A stretch of 64,000 nucleotides of DNA from Enterovibrio gelatinilyticus (GTDB lineage Bacteria > Pseudomonadota > Gammaproteobacteria > Enterobacterales > Vibrionaceae), in the NCBI RefSeq assembly GCF_028683095.1, contig NZ_JAJUBC010000024.1, positions 1 to 64,000 of the forward strand. Direction: 5' to 3'. This document shows positions 16,754 through 25,595 of this stretch, in pieces. The notes below the pieces were generated by a model that worked only from the letters and a program-made list of their open reading frames with translations, searched no databases and was not told where the DNA came from. The position numbers and the translations under genes are program-made. Each line of letters opens with the position of its first letter. Positions within the stretch are counted from its first letter, which is position 1.

Positions 16754-18007
16754 TCATTTTATTGGTTTATCATTCTCTTTAGGTTCTTTAGCGTTTGGGT
16801 CAGTAGCGTTATTTTTCATGTCCGAACCTCTGCTATGATTCGACCCAAACCACATTTCAAGCACTTTGTGAACTTTGTCCGAAAACAAGCCTCCTAACAA
16901 TCCAAACAGCGCACAAGAATATGGATTAGAGGTACTTACACCTCTCGACAGAACTTCATCAACAAAAATTTTCGGACCACCTTTGACTGCAAAATAAAGG
17001 ATAACCCCAGTAGTAAGACCAATCAAAACCAGCTCAACACTGAGAAAAACATCATTTTTTTGCATAGTGACTATAGTCGCACCCAAAACGCCTGAAGATA
17101 TGAAAATCATCAAAAGTAGAGTGTCATTTGACTGGCCTTCTAAATACAATGTAGAAAAAAACGAACCATCCGAAAAATCAACACCAATACGCATATCCGC
17201 TATAGTTTCTTCAACTAATTCTAATTCGATTTTTTTTGCTGTCAAACTTGCATTTTCGTAATTTTTTTCTAGACTAACTTCAAGAGAAACCTGTTCAATA
17301 AATTCCTCCAATCCACCACCTCCAGATAACATTTCCTTAATACTCAATAGCCTTTTATCAGCATTTTCACCATACAAAAATTCGTAGTCTTCAACATATG
17401 ATCGCCAAAAACCCTCATCGAAGTAACCATTTACATTCAAGTTCAAAAGATAATCCTGAAAGACATCCAATTCATCTAGGTTGTTTCTAATTGAATCAAC
17501 ATCCTGGCCCAACAAGCTAGATTTCTTTTTGTAATTTATTATCTTAATTGCTTCATTAGATAACGCCCCTAATGAACCAATTTCATTAGCACGAATTCTG
17601 TCATCTATTTTTGCGATTGCAACATGAGGTGCTAACATTTTGTATTCCAATATTTCATCTCTGACCAAGCTCATTGGAATTTTTCCATGGACAATAAGAA
17701 ACCTCAGCTCTTCTATCATCGCGTCCGTCACTTTAAAAGTGTCCATATCTGAACTTGACACGTACCGCTTTCTCCCATCATCGTTTCGGATGTCATCTTT
17801 ATATAAAGAAAAAAGCAAGTCCACCCTTTCTTTCTCTAATCTAGATAGCAAACTGTCCCTCCCAGATATTTCATTCACAGAAACAGCGATTATTACAATT
17901 GTAACAAGCACACAAACAATCCTTGTTAATTCATAAACACCATCCTTAAATTTGTATATTCCATTGAAATTCACCGCCCTATATCTCAAATTGGAAATTA
18001 TCTTCAT
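16754..18007 (-). CDS. Uncharacterised AT-rich membrane protein (417 aa)
   Basis: 417 residues, unlike its neighbours in base composition (markedly AT-rich). One helix lies near residues 30-46 (VCVLVTIVIIAVSVNEI), followed by about 240 mostly charged, helical residues and two or three helices near 300-365 (LLLMIFISSGVLGATIV, VELVLIGLTTGVILYFAVK, ALFGLLGGLFSD). The tail is hydrophilic. The start ATG 18007 follows TAGGG. I recognise no family. Composition and isolation suggest horizontal acquisition. Possible roles in membrane sensing or defence are speculation. Confidence 0.65.
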   Translation of the reverse strand: MKIISNLRYRAVNFNGIYKFKDGVYELTRIVCVLVTIVIIAVSVNEISGRDSLLSRLEKERVDLLFSLYKDDIRNDDGRKRYVSSSDMDTFKVTDAMIEELRFLIVHGKIPMSLVRDEILEYKMLAPHVAIAKIDDRIRANEIGSLGALSNEAIKIINYKKKSSLLGQDVDSIRNNLDELDVFQDYLLNLNVNGYFDEGFWRSYVEDYEFLYGENADKRLLSIKEMLSGGGGLEEFIEQVSLEVSLEKNYENASLTAKKIELELVEETIADMRIGVDFSDGSFFSTLYLEGQSNDTLLLMIFISSGVLGATIVTMQKNDVFLSVELVLIGLTTGVILYFAVKGGPKIFVDEVLSRGVSTSNPYSCALFGLLGGLFSDKVHKVLEMWFGSNHSRGSDMKNNATDPNAKEPKENDKPIK

Positions 18008-18245
18008 AACACAACCCTACACTCAGGTTAACATCCAAAACCAGCGACCGGACTGAAAACAAAATTCATCCACCACCATTAAGATAGGTGAGTCCATAAA
18101 TATATCCGTATCAATGTAGAGATACACGAGAGATAATTATAAGTGTTAGTTTTGACTACTAAGCGGGTTTTATATACATAGTTTTCAGTAAATCCCCCCC
18201 TCTAATCTCAAGCTTTCTACAGACTTTCCCAATCTGGTTAGAATC

Positions 18246-18275
18246 AAAAAGGCCGGTTTATCACTCCGGCCTTTT
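18246..18275 (-). terminator. Terminator of the MBL hydrolase gene
   Basis: AAAAGGCCGG / CCGGCCTTTT stem with a short loop, immediately downstream of the minus-strand stop at 18280 and followed there by TTTTT. Confidence 0.88.
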
Positions 18276-18279
18276 GGTA

Positions 18280-19185
18280 TTAATTGGCGTCAACGTCATA
18301 CCAGGGGAAGGGTCCCATAAATTCGTCTGACAAAATTCGCCAGATGTTCATTTCCAACCACTGGTCATAACCCACCCAATGTTGATACTTTGGTAGCTTC
18401 AATGTGGAAGGGATCATAAATGGGTTTGTGCCTTTCTGTAGCTCAGCATAAAAGCCCGCTCGTAAATCCTGAATAAATTCAAGTTGGGCCTGAATTTCAG
18501 CTTTGCCACCGCCCTGAAGAGGTCTCTCACCTTCATTGTGTGAAAACACAGCGCGATCAAAATCAAGCTCTAATATCTCACTCAACGAACGCTCCCATTC
18601 TCGGGGGTTAAAATCTGGTACGACAGCAAATATCACGCGATTGGGGGTCACGAGATCGGCAATGTAGGCAATCCGTTCTTTCGGCAAAACAAAAACGGTC
18701 ATGCCCATACCATGGTTTAGACCCAAGAAATGCAGCTCAACCTTAGTATCACCAAACATTAAATCCTTGCGATAGCCCGACCACGTGTCCGTAGGGTTAA
18801 CCATGTCAGGGTAAGGGTTGGCCTTTATCCACTTCGCTGCATCTTTGTGAGCCAGAGTCTTAGCGCCTTCATCAAGGAAGACTTGCCCGCCACTAGAATG
18901 GTCCCAGTGATTGTGTGTTTGAAGCGCCCAAATAATTGGTTTATCCGTGATCGTTTTTATCTCTTCGACCATGGCTTTAGCGTGAGGCGTGTTGATCGTT
19001 TCAAATACAACAACGCCCTCATCAGTGACGGCAAACATAGAGATGTACTCTCCAGATTGCGAGAAACTGTAGATGTTTTCAGCAATCTCGACGGCCTTCG
19101 CTGATTCCTTCGCTTGCGCAAGCGACGCACCGAAAATTGCAATATATGCAATTAATATGGAGCTAAGTGTATTGAACCTTTTCAT
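18280..19185 (-). CDS. Secreted metallo-beta-lactamase-fold hydrolase
   Basis: 301 residues. A signal peptide ends near ASLAQA (residue 25). The MBL core has the metal motif THNHWDHSSGG (HxHxDH) near residue 93, the next His in LGLNHGMG and the Asp in IADLVTPN. The start ATG 19185 follows AAGGA; upstream in-frame codons give an unlikely extension. It therefore acts in the periplasm as a zinc hydrolase of unknown substrate (quinoprotein-relay and lactonase-like groups share this architecture). A LysR gene diverges from it, the usual arrangement for a regulator and its target. Confidence 0.87.
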   Translation of the reverse strand: MKRFNTLSSILIAYIAIFGASLAQAKESAKAVEIAENIYSFSQSGEYISMFAVTDEGVVVFETINTPHAKAMVEEIKTITDKPIIWALQTHNHWDHSSGGQVFLDEGAKTLAHKDAAKWIKANPYPDMVNPTDTWSGYRKDLMFGDTKVELHFLGLNHGMGMTVFVLPKERIAYIADLVTPNRVIFAVVPDFNPREWERSLSEILELDFDRAVFSHNEGERPLQGGGKAEIQAQLEFIQDLRAGFYAELQKGTNPFMIPSTLKLPKYQHWVGYDQWLEMNIWRILSDEFMGPFPWYDVDAN

Positions 19186-19289
19186 GTCGTCATTCCTTGT
19201 TAGTCCTTTAATGACAAAAGGTAGCAGTTGTGACAATGACTAAAGAAGGTGCTAATTTGCATTTACGGATTGTCAAAAATGCAATAAGT

Positions 19290-20177
19290 ATGATCACTCC
19301 CGAACAAGCGTTTCTTCAGGTCGTCGAATCTGGTAGTTTCAAAAAAGCAGCACTTCATCTCGACGTGGAAGCCTCATCACTCAGTCGAAAAGTCGCCGCA
19401 TTGGAAGCAAGGCTTCAGGTCAAACTGCTACAGCGCTCTACTGCTCGCTCACTGCCAACTGAATTGGGTCTGGCTTACTACAAAGGCCTAAGCAAGCTCA
19501 CCATTGAGCAATCTGCGCTGGAAGATGAAATCACTGGCGGTTCGTCTTCAGTTCGCGGGCGATTGCGAGTGAGTGCCACCGTGGATTTTGGCGAGCAGTT
19601 TCTGGTGCCCGCCATTTTGCAGATCCAAAAACAGGCACCGGACTTGTCGGTGGAGTTGTTGCTTGGTAGTGACGTAGACAATCTGCTTGAGAAAAATCTC
19701 GATGTGGCGTTTCGCTTTGGGCCGCTGGCTGATTCTTCGTTATATGCACGACAGGTGGGCGAGATTCCCCGCGTGTTGGTGGCAAGCCCTAATTATCTAG
19801 CGAGAATGGGAACGCCGAAAAAACTCGAAGATCTGAAGTCACATCAGTTTGTGATGTATTCGCTCTCTCAAGCGAGAGTAGATATTGCGTTTGACGATGG
19901 TAATCTGTTTTCCCATCAAGGCATTCACAGCAATGTCGCTGCCAACAGCTTACGATCAATTCGCCCTTTGGTGGTCGCAGGAGCTGGGATTCATTGGGGC
20001 CCAAGATGGTTGTATCAACAAGATCTGGATGCAGGGAGTGTGGTTGAGTTGCTGCCAGAGCACCCCGTCAAAGGCTTCTCGATTTTTGCGGTTTATACCG
20101 CAAGAGATTACCTCCCCCAGAAAACACGATTGTTTATCGAATGTGTAGTCGAACAGCTCTCAGCATTGAGGGATTAG
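19290..20177 (+). CDS. LysR-family transcriptional regulator
   Basis: 295 residues: winged helix-turn-helix (AFLQVVESGSFKKAALHLDV ... SSLSRKVAALEARL) in the first 60 and a LysR substrate-binding domain from about 90 (GRLRVSATVDFGEQFLVPAI). It is divergent from the MBL hydrolase and likely controls it. The frame is open upstream, with an ATG at 19236 and a GTG at 19230 behind AGGTAG; I chose ATG 19290 because LysR proteins start a few residues before the first helix, so the start is uncertain by 18-20 codons. Confidence 0.88.
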   Translation: MITPEQAFLQVVESGSFKKAALHLDVEASSLSRKVAALEARLQVKLLQRSTARSLPTELGLAYYKGLSKLTIEQSALEDEITGGSSSVRGRLRVSATVDFGEQFLVPAILQIQKQAPDLSVELLLGSDVDNLLEKNLDVAFRFGPLADSSLYARQVGEIPRVLVASPNYLARMGTPKKLEDLKSHQFVMYSLSQARVDIAFDDGNLFSHQGIHSNVAANSLRSIRPLVVAGAGIHWGPRWLYQQDLDAGSVVELLPEHPVKGFSIFAVYTARDYLPQKTRLFIECVVEQLSALRD

Positions 20178-20241
20178 ATTTCGCTATCAGGTAACCGCAC
20201 GCCCTAAATGACAGCTGCCAATCTAGTTCTTTTTAGCGTGC

Positions 20242-20280
20242 GGGTGATGTGATGCTCAAACCAATCCCCTCACATCACCC
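20242..20280. repeat. 11-bp inverted repeat between convergent genes
   Basis: GGGTGATGTGA / TCACATCACCC with a 17-nt loop, between the LysR stop (20177) and the end of pgpB (20275). There is no T-run on either strand; a factor-assisted terminator or insulating hairpin is possible. Confidence 0.6.
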
Positions 20281-21006
20281 TAGCTTGATTTTCTTTAAAC
20301 CCAGCCGCGTTAATGCCCGTTCAAAAAATGGAACGAGGAAACACAGCCCTGCGGCGAATACAAGCGAACCAAATAGATCGATCGGCCAATGCATGCCTAA
20401 CCAAAGTCGGCTCATGCCCACTAGCCCGGCCCACATTGCCAGCATCACAGCGAATACTCGATAACCTTCAGACAATAAAATCGCACCCCAGAATATCGCC
20501 GCGCATGCAGCGAATATTGTGTGCCCAGATGGGAACGAATAGTTCGTCTCCCCTTCCCAATGCGGCAATCGCCAGTCACTCACGCGCTCTTTCACCGTAT
20601 CAATAACATCTACTCGCTCACTGCTAGACAATGCATAGAATGCAGCGGCAGAGTCAACTGAGCCTAAGTCCTGCAAGACATAAGTGTAAGGGCGAGGCTC
20701 TTTGGTAACGGATTTCAGTACGGTTTTAGTCACGAAGCTTGCGCCAAGCACAAAGGCAAAACATGACAAACAGACCAACACACGCGGGCGAGACCACCGA
20801 AGAAAAAATGGAATACTACAGAGTACTGCCGTGGTGAACAAAAACCCTTTTGAGCCCGCCGACCATGACACAAAAGAAAACATGGCACCCAGCGTGTTAT
20901 TGACATCACCGACAAACGAAAAGCGCGTTGAAACAACCGCAGATAAAGACAAAAGCAGGCAAAGCAATACGGTACATATCAATCCGTATTTTTTCTGAAA
21001 AACCAT
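20275..21006 (-). CDS. pgpB: PAP2-family phosphatase, PgpB-like
   Basis: 243 residues with about six membrane helices and the three PAP2 catalytic motifs: KEPRPYTYVL (KxxxxxxRP type), NYSFPSGHT (PSGH) and SRLWLGMHWPIDLFGS (SRxxxxxHxxxD). Motif wording is close to E. coli PgpB, which dephosphorylates phosphatidylglycerophosphate and undecaprenyl pyrophosphate in the periplasmic leaflet. ATG 21006 follows AAAGGG; the 49 upstream in-frame codons are Arg/Cys-rich and do not look translated. Confidence 0.85.
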   Translation of the reverse strand: MVFQKKYGLICTVLLCLLLSLSAVVSTRFSFVGDVNNTLGAMFSFVSWSAGSKGFLFTTAVLCSIPFFLRWSRPRVLVCLSCFAFVLGASFVTKTVLKSVTKEPRPYTYVLQDLGSVDSAAAFYALSSSERVDVIDTVKERVSDWRLPHWEGETNYSFPSGHTIFAACAAIFWGAILLSEGYRVFAVMLAMWAGLVGMSRLWLGMHWPIDLFGSLVFAAGLCFLVPFFERALTRLGLKKIKLG

Positions 21007-21262
21007 AAATAGCGCGACCCTTTGCTTTTTAAAGACAAGATGAAATTGGACGCTCAGTCTACAGGCGTGCGAGCAGCAGCGTGTAAGAATACGGTGAATT
21101 CTCCGCGCATTACTGCCTAAAACACGCTCAGGTGACATCTTGTCTAAGAACACATCACTGACAGTGTTATATACCCGCCCCAGTCATCACTCAGCGCGAA
21201 ACTTGATACAAATACCGGCAACAAGCTAATGTAGTACGAGCATACACAGCTCAGGACACCCC

Positions 21263-21556
21263 ATGATTTCCCGCTACGGCTTCATCATAAAATCACCGGA
21301 TTACCAGAACGATCAGCATCGGTCTGTGATTGAATCTCCTTTGTTTCGTTCAGAAATTCTCGGCGTGAGTTCAGATGAAGAAGCAATAAACGCAGCCAGA
21401 CAGCTCATTACCAATGGCGCTCAAGTGGTCGAGCTTTGCGGTGGTTTTGGTCAAGAAAGTGCCGAGAAGATCATCGCTAGGTTAGAGAGCGATATTCCTA
21501 TTGGGTATGTAGGGTTCTCGGAGCAAGAGGCGAAAAAGCTCGGTGGGTCAGCTTAA
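21263..21556 (+). CDS. DUF6506 family protein
   Basis: A 97-residue soluble protein. The pattern GVSSDEEAINAARQLITNGA, then VVELCGGFG and the late IPIGYVGF, matches DUF6506 as I remember it, a small family of unknown function with a conserved ELCGGF motif. The start ATG 21263 lacks a strong ribosome site. A dispersed repeat follows directly after the stop. Confidence 0.72.
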   Translation: MISRYGFIIKSPDYQNDQHRSVIESPLFRSEILGVSSDEEAINAARQLITNGAQVVELCGGFGQESAEKIIARLESDIPIGYVGFSEQEAKKLGGSA

Positions 21557-21562
21557 TATGTT

Positions 21563-21619
21563 TATACCCGAACAGCCTGAAGATGCAGGATTCAGCAAGG
21601 TTCATGTTGTTTGGGTAGA
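21563..21619. repeat. Dispersed palindromic element, copy D (hairpin form)
   Basis: TTATACCCGAACAGCCTGAA, then GATGCAGGATTCAGCAAGG, followed by CATGTTGTTTGGGTA. Left and right ends are inverted versions of each other with the core largely lost. It lies 7 bp after the DUF6506 stop. Confidence 0.7.
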
Positions 21620-21641
21620 TGTCATTCAAGTCATGAAGATG

Positions 21642-21667
21642 CAAAAAGCCCTCAAGTGCTGAGGGCT
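21642..21667 (-). terminator. Terminator of the trypsin-like protease gene
   Basis: AGCCCTCA / TGAGGGCT stem with a 5-nt loop; on the minus strand it is followed by TTTT. It lies 11 bp past the stop at 21678. Confidence 0.82.
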
Positions 21668-21677
21668 GAAATATCGT

Positions 21678-23237
21678 TTATCGTTTTATCCAAGCATCTT
21701 GCCAGTTAGTGCCCACACCCGGCTCATAAGCACTTGGCGCTGCGCCACACCAAAGGTTGTAAGGCCACGGCTTGCACTCATAAATATCGTTGTTATTCAC
21801 CACGGTATCACCTGCTACATACTGAGTTCCCGCAACATAGCTATCCCCAGTAGTTGGTGGCTCAGGCTCTACAGGGGGTTCAACTGGCGGTTCTACAGGT
21901 GGCTGGACAGGCGGTTCAACAGGAGTGGTGACACCGCAATCAGCCACGCCGATTTCTTCCCAAGGCCCCCACGGACCACTCGTCGAAGGATGCTCTCCCT
22001 GCGTCCACCATTTGGCTTTCCACAGCTTTCCGCCCCACGTTGCCGTGTCTTTTGGAAGGTATACAGTGTCTTCCTTCCAATCTGTTGAGCAGTAACCTGA
22101 GGTAGGATTGGCCGTTGCTGATACTGTGGCCTTGTAAACGGTGGTTGTTTTATCAACTTCAAACGTCATGGTTGCCGTTGCTGTACCCACTTCGGACGCA
22201 CCAAACTCAATAGCGACCAGACAGGACTCATTACCTTGCAAAGTCGTGTTTGAACACGTGTCTTTGGCAATAACCGGAGGTGTCGCCACACCCGCACCTG
22301 AAACGCTTAATCGATCAACAGTGAAGGGCGAAAAACCCGCATTTTGGACAGAGAAACTGTGTTGTTTGGGTTCTCCAACGATGAAATCTGACAGGACTGT
22401 ATTCTCGTCAAATGCCACGTGAACTTTGTCGCTACCACCAACAACAATGTCATCGACAAAGGTCTTAAGCGCCGCAATATCACTGTACACACCGTATTTT
22501 CCTGGACGCGCACAGCCTATTCCCCAGCTCACAATGCCTAACTGTGTTACGTTGCCGCCTCGATTGATCACGATTGGGCCACCGCTATCACCCTGACAGG
22601 AATCAATTCCACCTTGAGGGAGTCCCGCACAAAATGAAACACCACCGATAGACGTGTAATTCCCGCCTGCCAGACGGCACTCAGCATCGGAGACCAATGG
22701 CACATCGACTTCCTGTAAAACAGTCGGTGAACTCCCCCCTTCTGCAGTACGCCCAAGCCCTGCAACGGTTAGGAAATCACCATCTGAAGCATATTGATAC
22801 AGCGACCCGCTCGCGATATCGACCGCCGTCAAACCTGCAGGAGCACTTGTTAATTTAAGCAGAGCAATGTCATTCGCCAAATTCGTCGTATTAAAGTTTG
22901 GATGAATATATATCTGTGACACATCGAGCCGGGTACCATCGGTGCCGTTGTAACGAGTCCCACCAATTTTAACCGCAATATGATTTGGGGCGTCCGTGTC
23001 TACACAGTGCGCTGCCGTCAAAACGAAACCGTTGCCAATATAGCTTGCGCCACAAAATGACCGGTTGCTGTTTCGGTTCACTATCTGGGTATAAAACTTC
23101 CAATCCGCAGGATTAGCATCAGTGCCACCAACAATACGTGGTGATACATCAGCAGTGTTGGGTGTTATTGTCTCTGCAGCCAAAAGACATGGCGCCATCA
23201 TAGTGATGGTCAGCGCTATTTTTATATTTTTTTTCAA
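21678..23237 (-). CDS. Secreted trypsin-like serine protease with carbohydrate-binding-type modules
   Basis: 519 residues. A signal peptide (KKNIKIALTITMMAPCLLA) and short propeptide precede the activation site R|IVGG. The chymotrypsin-fold domain spans about 30-260, with catalytic His in TAAHC, Asp in NDIALLKL and Ser in GDSGGP; the Asp six residues before that Ser predicts trypsin-like specificity. A beta domain (about 275-380) follows, then two Trp-rich modules resembling CBM5/12 chitin-binding domains, joined by a linker of (VEPPVxPP) repeats. The start is TTG 23237, six bases after AAGGGG and right before the Lys-Lys of the signal; upstream frames give no signal-like N-terminus. Probably a type II secreted extracellular protease. 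Confidence 0.87.
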   Translation of the reverse strand: MKKNIKIALTITMMAPCLLAAETITPNTADVSPRIVGGTDANPADWKFYTQIVNRNSNRSFCGASYIGNGFVLTAAHCVDTDAPNHIAVKIGGTRYNGTDGTRLDVSQIYIHPNFNTTNLANDIALLKLTSAPAGLTAVDIASGSLYQYASDGDFLTVAGLGRTAEGGSSPTVLQEVDVPLVSDAECRLAGGNYTSIGGVSFCAGLPQGGIDSCQGDSGGPIVINRGGNVTQLGIVSWGIGCARPGKYGVYSDIAALKTFVDDIVVGGSDKVHVAFDENTVLSDFIVGEPKQHSFSVQNAGFSPFTVDRLSVSGAGVATPPVIAKDTCSNTTLQGNESCLVAIEFGASEVGTATATMTFEVDKTTTVYKATVSATANPTSGYCSTDWKEDTVYLPKDTATWGGKLWKAKWWTQGEHPSTSGPWGPWEEIGVADCGVTTPVEPPVQPPVEPPVEPPVEPEPPTTGDSYVAGTQYVAGDTVVNNNDIYECKPWPYNLWCGAAPSAYEPGVGTNWQDAWIKR

Positions 23238-23780
23238 TCGTTGCCCCTTGCAATATTCGCGAGCTTTATCGCTCCTCATTAAAAAAAGCAGAGGATTCAC
23301 GGTGCTAACAACATGAAGGATAAGAGTCTTTTCTATTTGTGAGTGGTGTTATAACTCCCCAAATAATATCGATTACATTTCCAAAAATTTGGGGAGGGAA
23401 CAACAAATGCCTGTCAAATCGTTCACGTTAAATCAACGAATGTTGCAATAAAACTGGGAGCGTGCGCATCGCAAAAAAAGCAGAGCACCTTTCGTCACCT
23501 GCTTTCTCTTCCAACACTCAACAATGCGATTCATGTAGGCTCGCCTTCGTGCCTTTTTGCTCATAAGTCATTCGATTTACCGCAACTTTTGCCAAGCACT
23601 GTGAGTTTTTGCAATCTACTGTAATGGAACGTAAATTCGGTATTCATGCGCTGACTCCCCTCGTAACATGCCCGAAAAACAACAACAGCCCTCAATGAAA
23701 ACAGGCGGTAAATCTGGACTTTACATAACGTAATGATGATTTATTGCACGGGCATATAAACGGACACTTGGAGCTTGCGC
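23238..23780. other. Intergenic region without supported gene
   Basis: About 540 bp. It holds the protease promoter side, a terminator-like hairpin at 23473-23505 (AAAGCAG / CTGCTTT, T-run on the minus strand) and a 28-codon minus-strand frame (23561-23647) with an unusually good GAGGGG ribosome site. I could not make a convincing protein of it. Confidence 0.5.
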
Positions 23781-23921
23781 ATGTCGACACCCACTCAAAA
23801 CAAACCAAAAACAGCGTTCATCAAACGATTCATGACATTTATCGTTAACTTCCCGCCGTATTTGTATTTTCCTGTTAAGCAGAAAGCACAAGAAAAAACC
23901 AACAGTGACGGAGTAAAATAA
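23781..23921 (+). CDS. Small basic protein (46 aa), candidate
   Basis: An ATG behind GGAG (9 nt) opens a 46-codon frame: STPTQNKPKTAFIKRFMTF, a short hydrophobic IVNFPPYLYFPV, then a Lys/Glu-rich tail. A strong terminator starts 16 bp after the stop, which supports an actual transcript. Strongly basic with one aromatic-rich segment, it could be a membrane-peripheral small protein. I know no family for it. Confidence 0.5.
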   Translation: MSTPTQNKPKTAFIKRFMTFIVNFPPYLYFPVKQKAQEKTNSDGVK

Positions 23922-23936
23922 AGCGCCCAACCGGAA

Positions 23937-23966
23937 CCAAAAAGCATCGACTATTCGGTGCTTTTT
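23937..23966 (+). terminator. Terminator after the 46-aa gene
   Basis: AAAAAGCAtCG / CGgTGCTTTTT with a CTATT-containing loop, followed by the T-run of the stem itself; usable on both strands. Confidence 0.78.
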
Positions 23967-24250
23967 GTACCGTTAGCGCGAACAAGCACCGTAAATTTCA
24001 CTTTATTCATACAGATGCGTTTGATAAATGATCACCACAATTAAATAAACAACTCATCACCTTAGCCTTCCATAATAGAAACATTATTCATTCTTTATCT
24101 ATAAAGTTTTAAACTCGGGAACTTTGTATTACAAAAGAAAACAAGAAAACAAAATGACCTTACGCCGGTAATAAAACCTTCATTTAGCAGGTCACCAAGT
24201 GAATATCTAACTATCTTTGTTAAGTTATTTTCAAATCATAGGTGGGAAAA

Positions 24251-24757
24251 ATGGGTAATGAGTCAGTTTCATCCATCGTTTCAACATTATTGACAGCCCC
24301 TGCTGAGGCTGTTGTATTTGCATCAAGAGAACAAAGGAAAATTTGGATTCAATGGTTACAGGACTTACAAAATATATTAGCTTCTACAGAGAATGAAGAT
24401 GTACATAAAACGATCATTGAAAAGCATCTTCCTTTAGCTCCTCTGTGGAAGATGACAGCCCAAATATCATTAGGTATTACAATGCGTATTGCATCAATTG
24501 AGAGACGAGAAGGTGGTGTTTCTTTGGGGCTGGGTGTTGGGATGATTCAGGCAAGTGGTACTTTCGGTTTTTCGAGAGAAACAACATCGGAAAGTGTATT
24601 GCAAGCATTTGCAAATTACAATTTGACCAATGATTCCGAGATTTCACTAAAAGACTATTTAAGTATTATTGATGTAAATCAATTGAATAACAAAGATGAT
24701 CTAAGTAAAGCTATTAGTAGATTAGGGCAGATGACTACACCACCCGCTTTGCCATGA
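24251..24757 (+). CDS. First gene of amidase cassette; uncharacterised 168-aa protein
   Basis: 168 residues, no signal peptide or membrane helix. ATG 24251 follows AGGTGG. It opens with a helical part (TLLTAPAEAVVFASREQRK, WLQDLQNILAS), then a region with alternating hydrophobic residues and Gly (MTAQISLGITMRIASIERRE, GVSLGLGVGMIQASGTFGF) that looks like beta strands. The helix-then-beta layout faintly recalls DUF2589-type proteins, but this is a guess. It is the first of four AT-rich genes on one strand, 24 bp before the next, so it is probably expressed with a peptidoglycan amidase. Confidence 0.75.
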   Translation: MGNESVSSIVSTLLTAPAEAVVFASREQRKIWIQWLQDLQNILASTENEDVHKTIIEKHLPLAPLWKMTAQISLGITMRIASIERREGGVSLGLGVGMIQASGTFGFSRETTSESVLQAFANYNLTNDSEISLKDYLSIIDVNQLNNKDDLSKAISRLGQMTTPPALP

Positions 24758-24781
24758 AAACTATTCATATAGGAAATGCAC

Positions 24782-25069
24782 ATGTCGGATACAGATAGCA
24801 CTAGCGAAGTTTGCAGGAACAGTTTGGACGACACCTTAATCGCACTTCAAAAGTCGATAAGCCGAGTTAATGAAAAATCGCTACCTCTCCCAATGGGAGG
24901 TGACAGACCCATCGCGTTAATTATTGGTGATATCGATTTTGAATTGGAGCTTTCATGTGATCAAGTCGAAGACAGATTAATCGTAAGTAAGGGCGGGACT
25001 ATACATATGAAACTAAAGGGCACACTAAATACAGATATGGAAGTCAGAGAGGGAGACGAAGGTGACTAG
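24782..25069 (+). CDS. Second gene of amidase cassette; possible Trypco2-like small protein
   Basis: 95 residues; ATG 24782 lies 8 nt after AGGA. An N-terminal helix (SLDDTLIALQKSISRV) is followed by beta-strand stretches (GDIDFELELSCDQ, GGTIHMKLKGTLN). This helix-plus-sheet pattern with a central ELEL strand resembles the trypsin-co-occurring domain 2 described in bacterial conflict systems, though I cannot confirm it. It overlaps the next gene by 8 nt, indicating translational coupling. No signal peptide. Confidence 0.68.
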   Translation: MSDTDSTSEVCRNSLDDTLIALQKSISRVNEKSLPLPMGGDRPIALIIGDIDFELELSCDQVEDRLIVSKGGTIHMKLKGTLNTDMEVREGDEGD

Positions 25070-25550
25070 AAAAACCAAGCTCAGTGGTGCCAGTGTCGGA
25101 AAAGTATTTGGCTCGGCTATTGAAGAGATCATTCGAACAGGGAAAAGACTCAATTTTAAAGGTGAAGTCGATCTAGGCGTTACTCTAAATACTTCCATTT
25201 CAGATGAAACAGGCGTGTTACTTGTCCTTTTTAAAGGAAACGATTCGACCAGCAAGAACATGCAAGTCAAACTGGCTACTCGTATTCGCCTCTCTGATCT
25301 ACCTCCTAGATATGAATACAAAAAGCCACTTAGAAAAAACTACAAAGGGCAAGAGGTCATGGAACTCCAAGCAGCTCTAAATAGAGTGATCTCAGCAGGC
25401 TTGAAAGAAGACGGTAAATATGGAACTGAAACAATACATGCCGTAAAAACCTACCGATATTCCAAAAACACTATCGATTTTAACACTAAGCGGTTGATCA
25501 GTGGCAGTTGGGATAAGGATATTGGCTTACAACTTGAGCGCGACACTTAA
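25062..25550 (+). CDS. Third gene of amidase cassette; beta-rich domain fused to peptidoglycan-binding domain
   Basis: 162 residues; GTG 25062, within the end of the previous gene and after GGGAG. The first about 85 residues are again strand-rich (KRLNFKGEVDLGVTLNTSI, TGVLLVLFKG), like a variant of the preceding protein. The last about 65 form a peptidoglycan-binding type-1 module (GQEVMELQAALNRVISAGL ... DGKYGTETIHAVKTYR). No export signal is visible, so how it would reach the wall is unclear. It links the unknown proteins to the amidase that follows. Confidence 0.75.
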   Translation: MTRKTKLSGASVGKVFGSAIEEIIRTGKRLNFKGEVDLGVTLNTSISDETGVLLVLFKGNDSTSKNMQVKLATRIRLSDLPPRYEYKKPLRKNYKGQEVMELQAALNRVISAGLKEDGKYGTETIHAVKTYRYSKNTIDFNTKRLISGSWDKDIGLQLERDT

Positions 25551-25595
25551 CAAAGCGGACGTGATACAGATCTTTTATTTCTAGGAGATATCACT

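Noticed and set aside
23561-23647. 28-codon minus-strand frame with GAGGGG ribosome site
   Set aside because: Too short to judge, no recognisable features; the next frame runs through a terminator hairpin.
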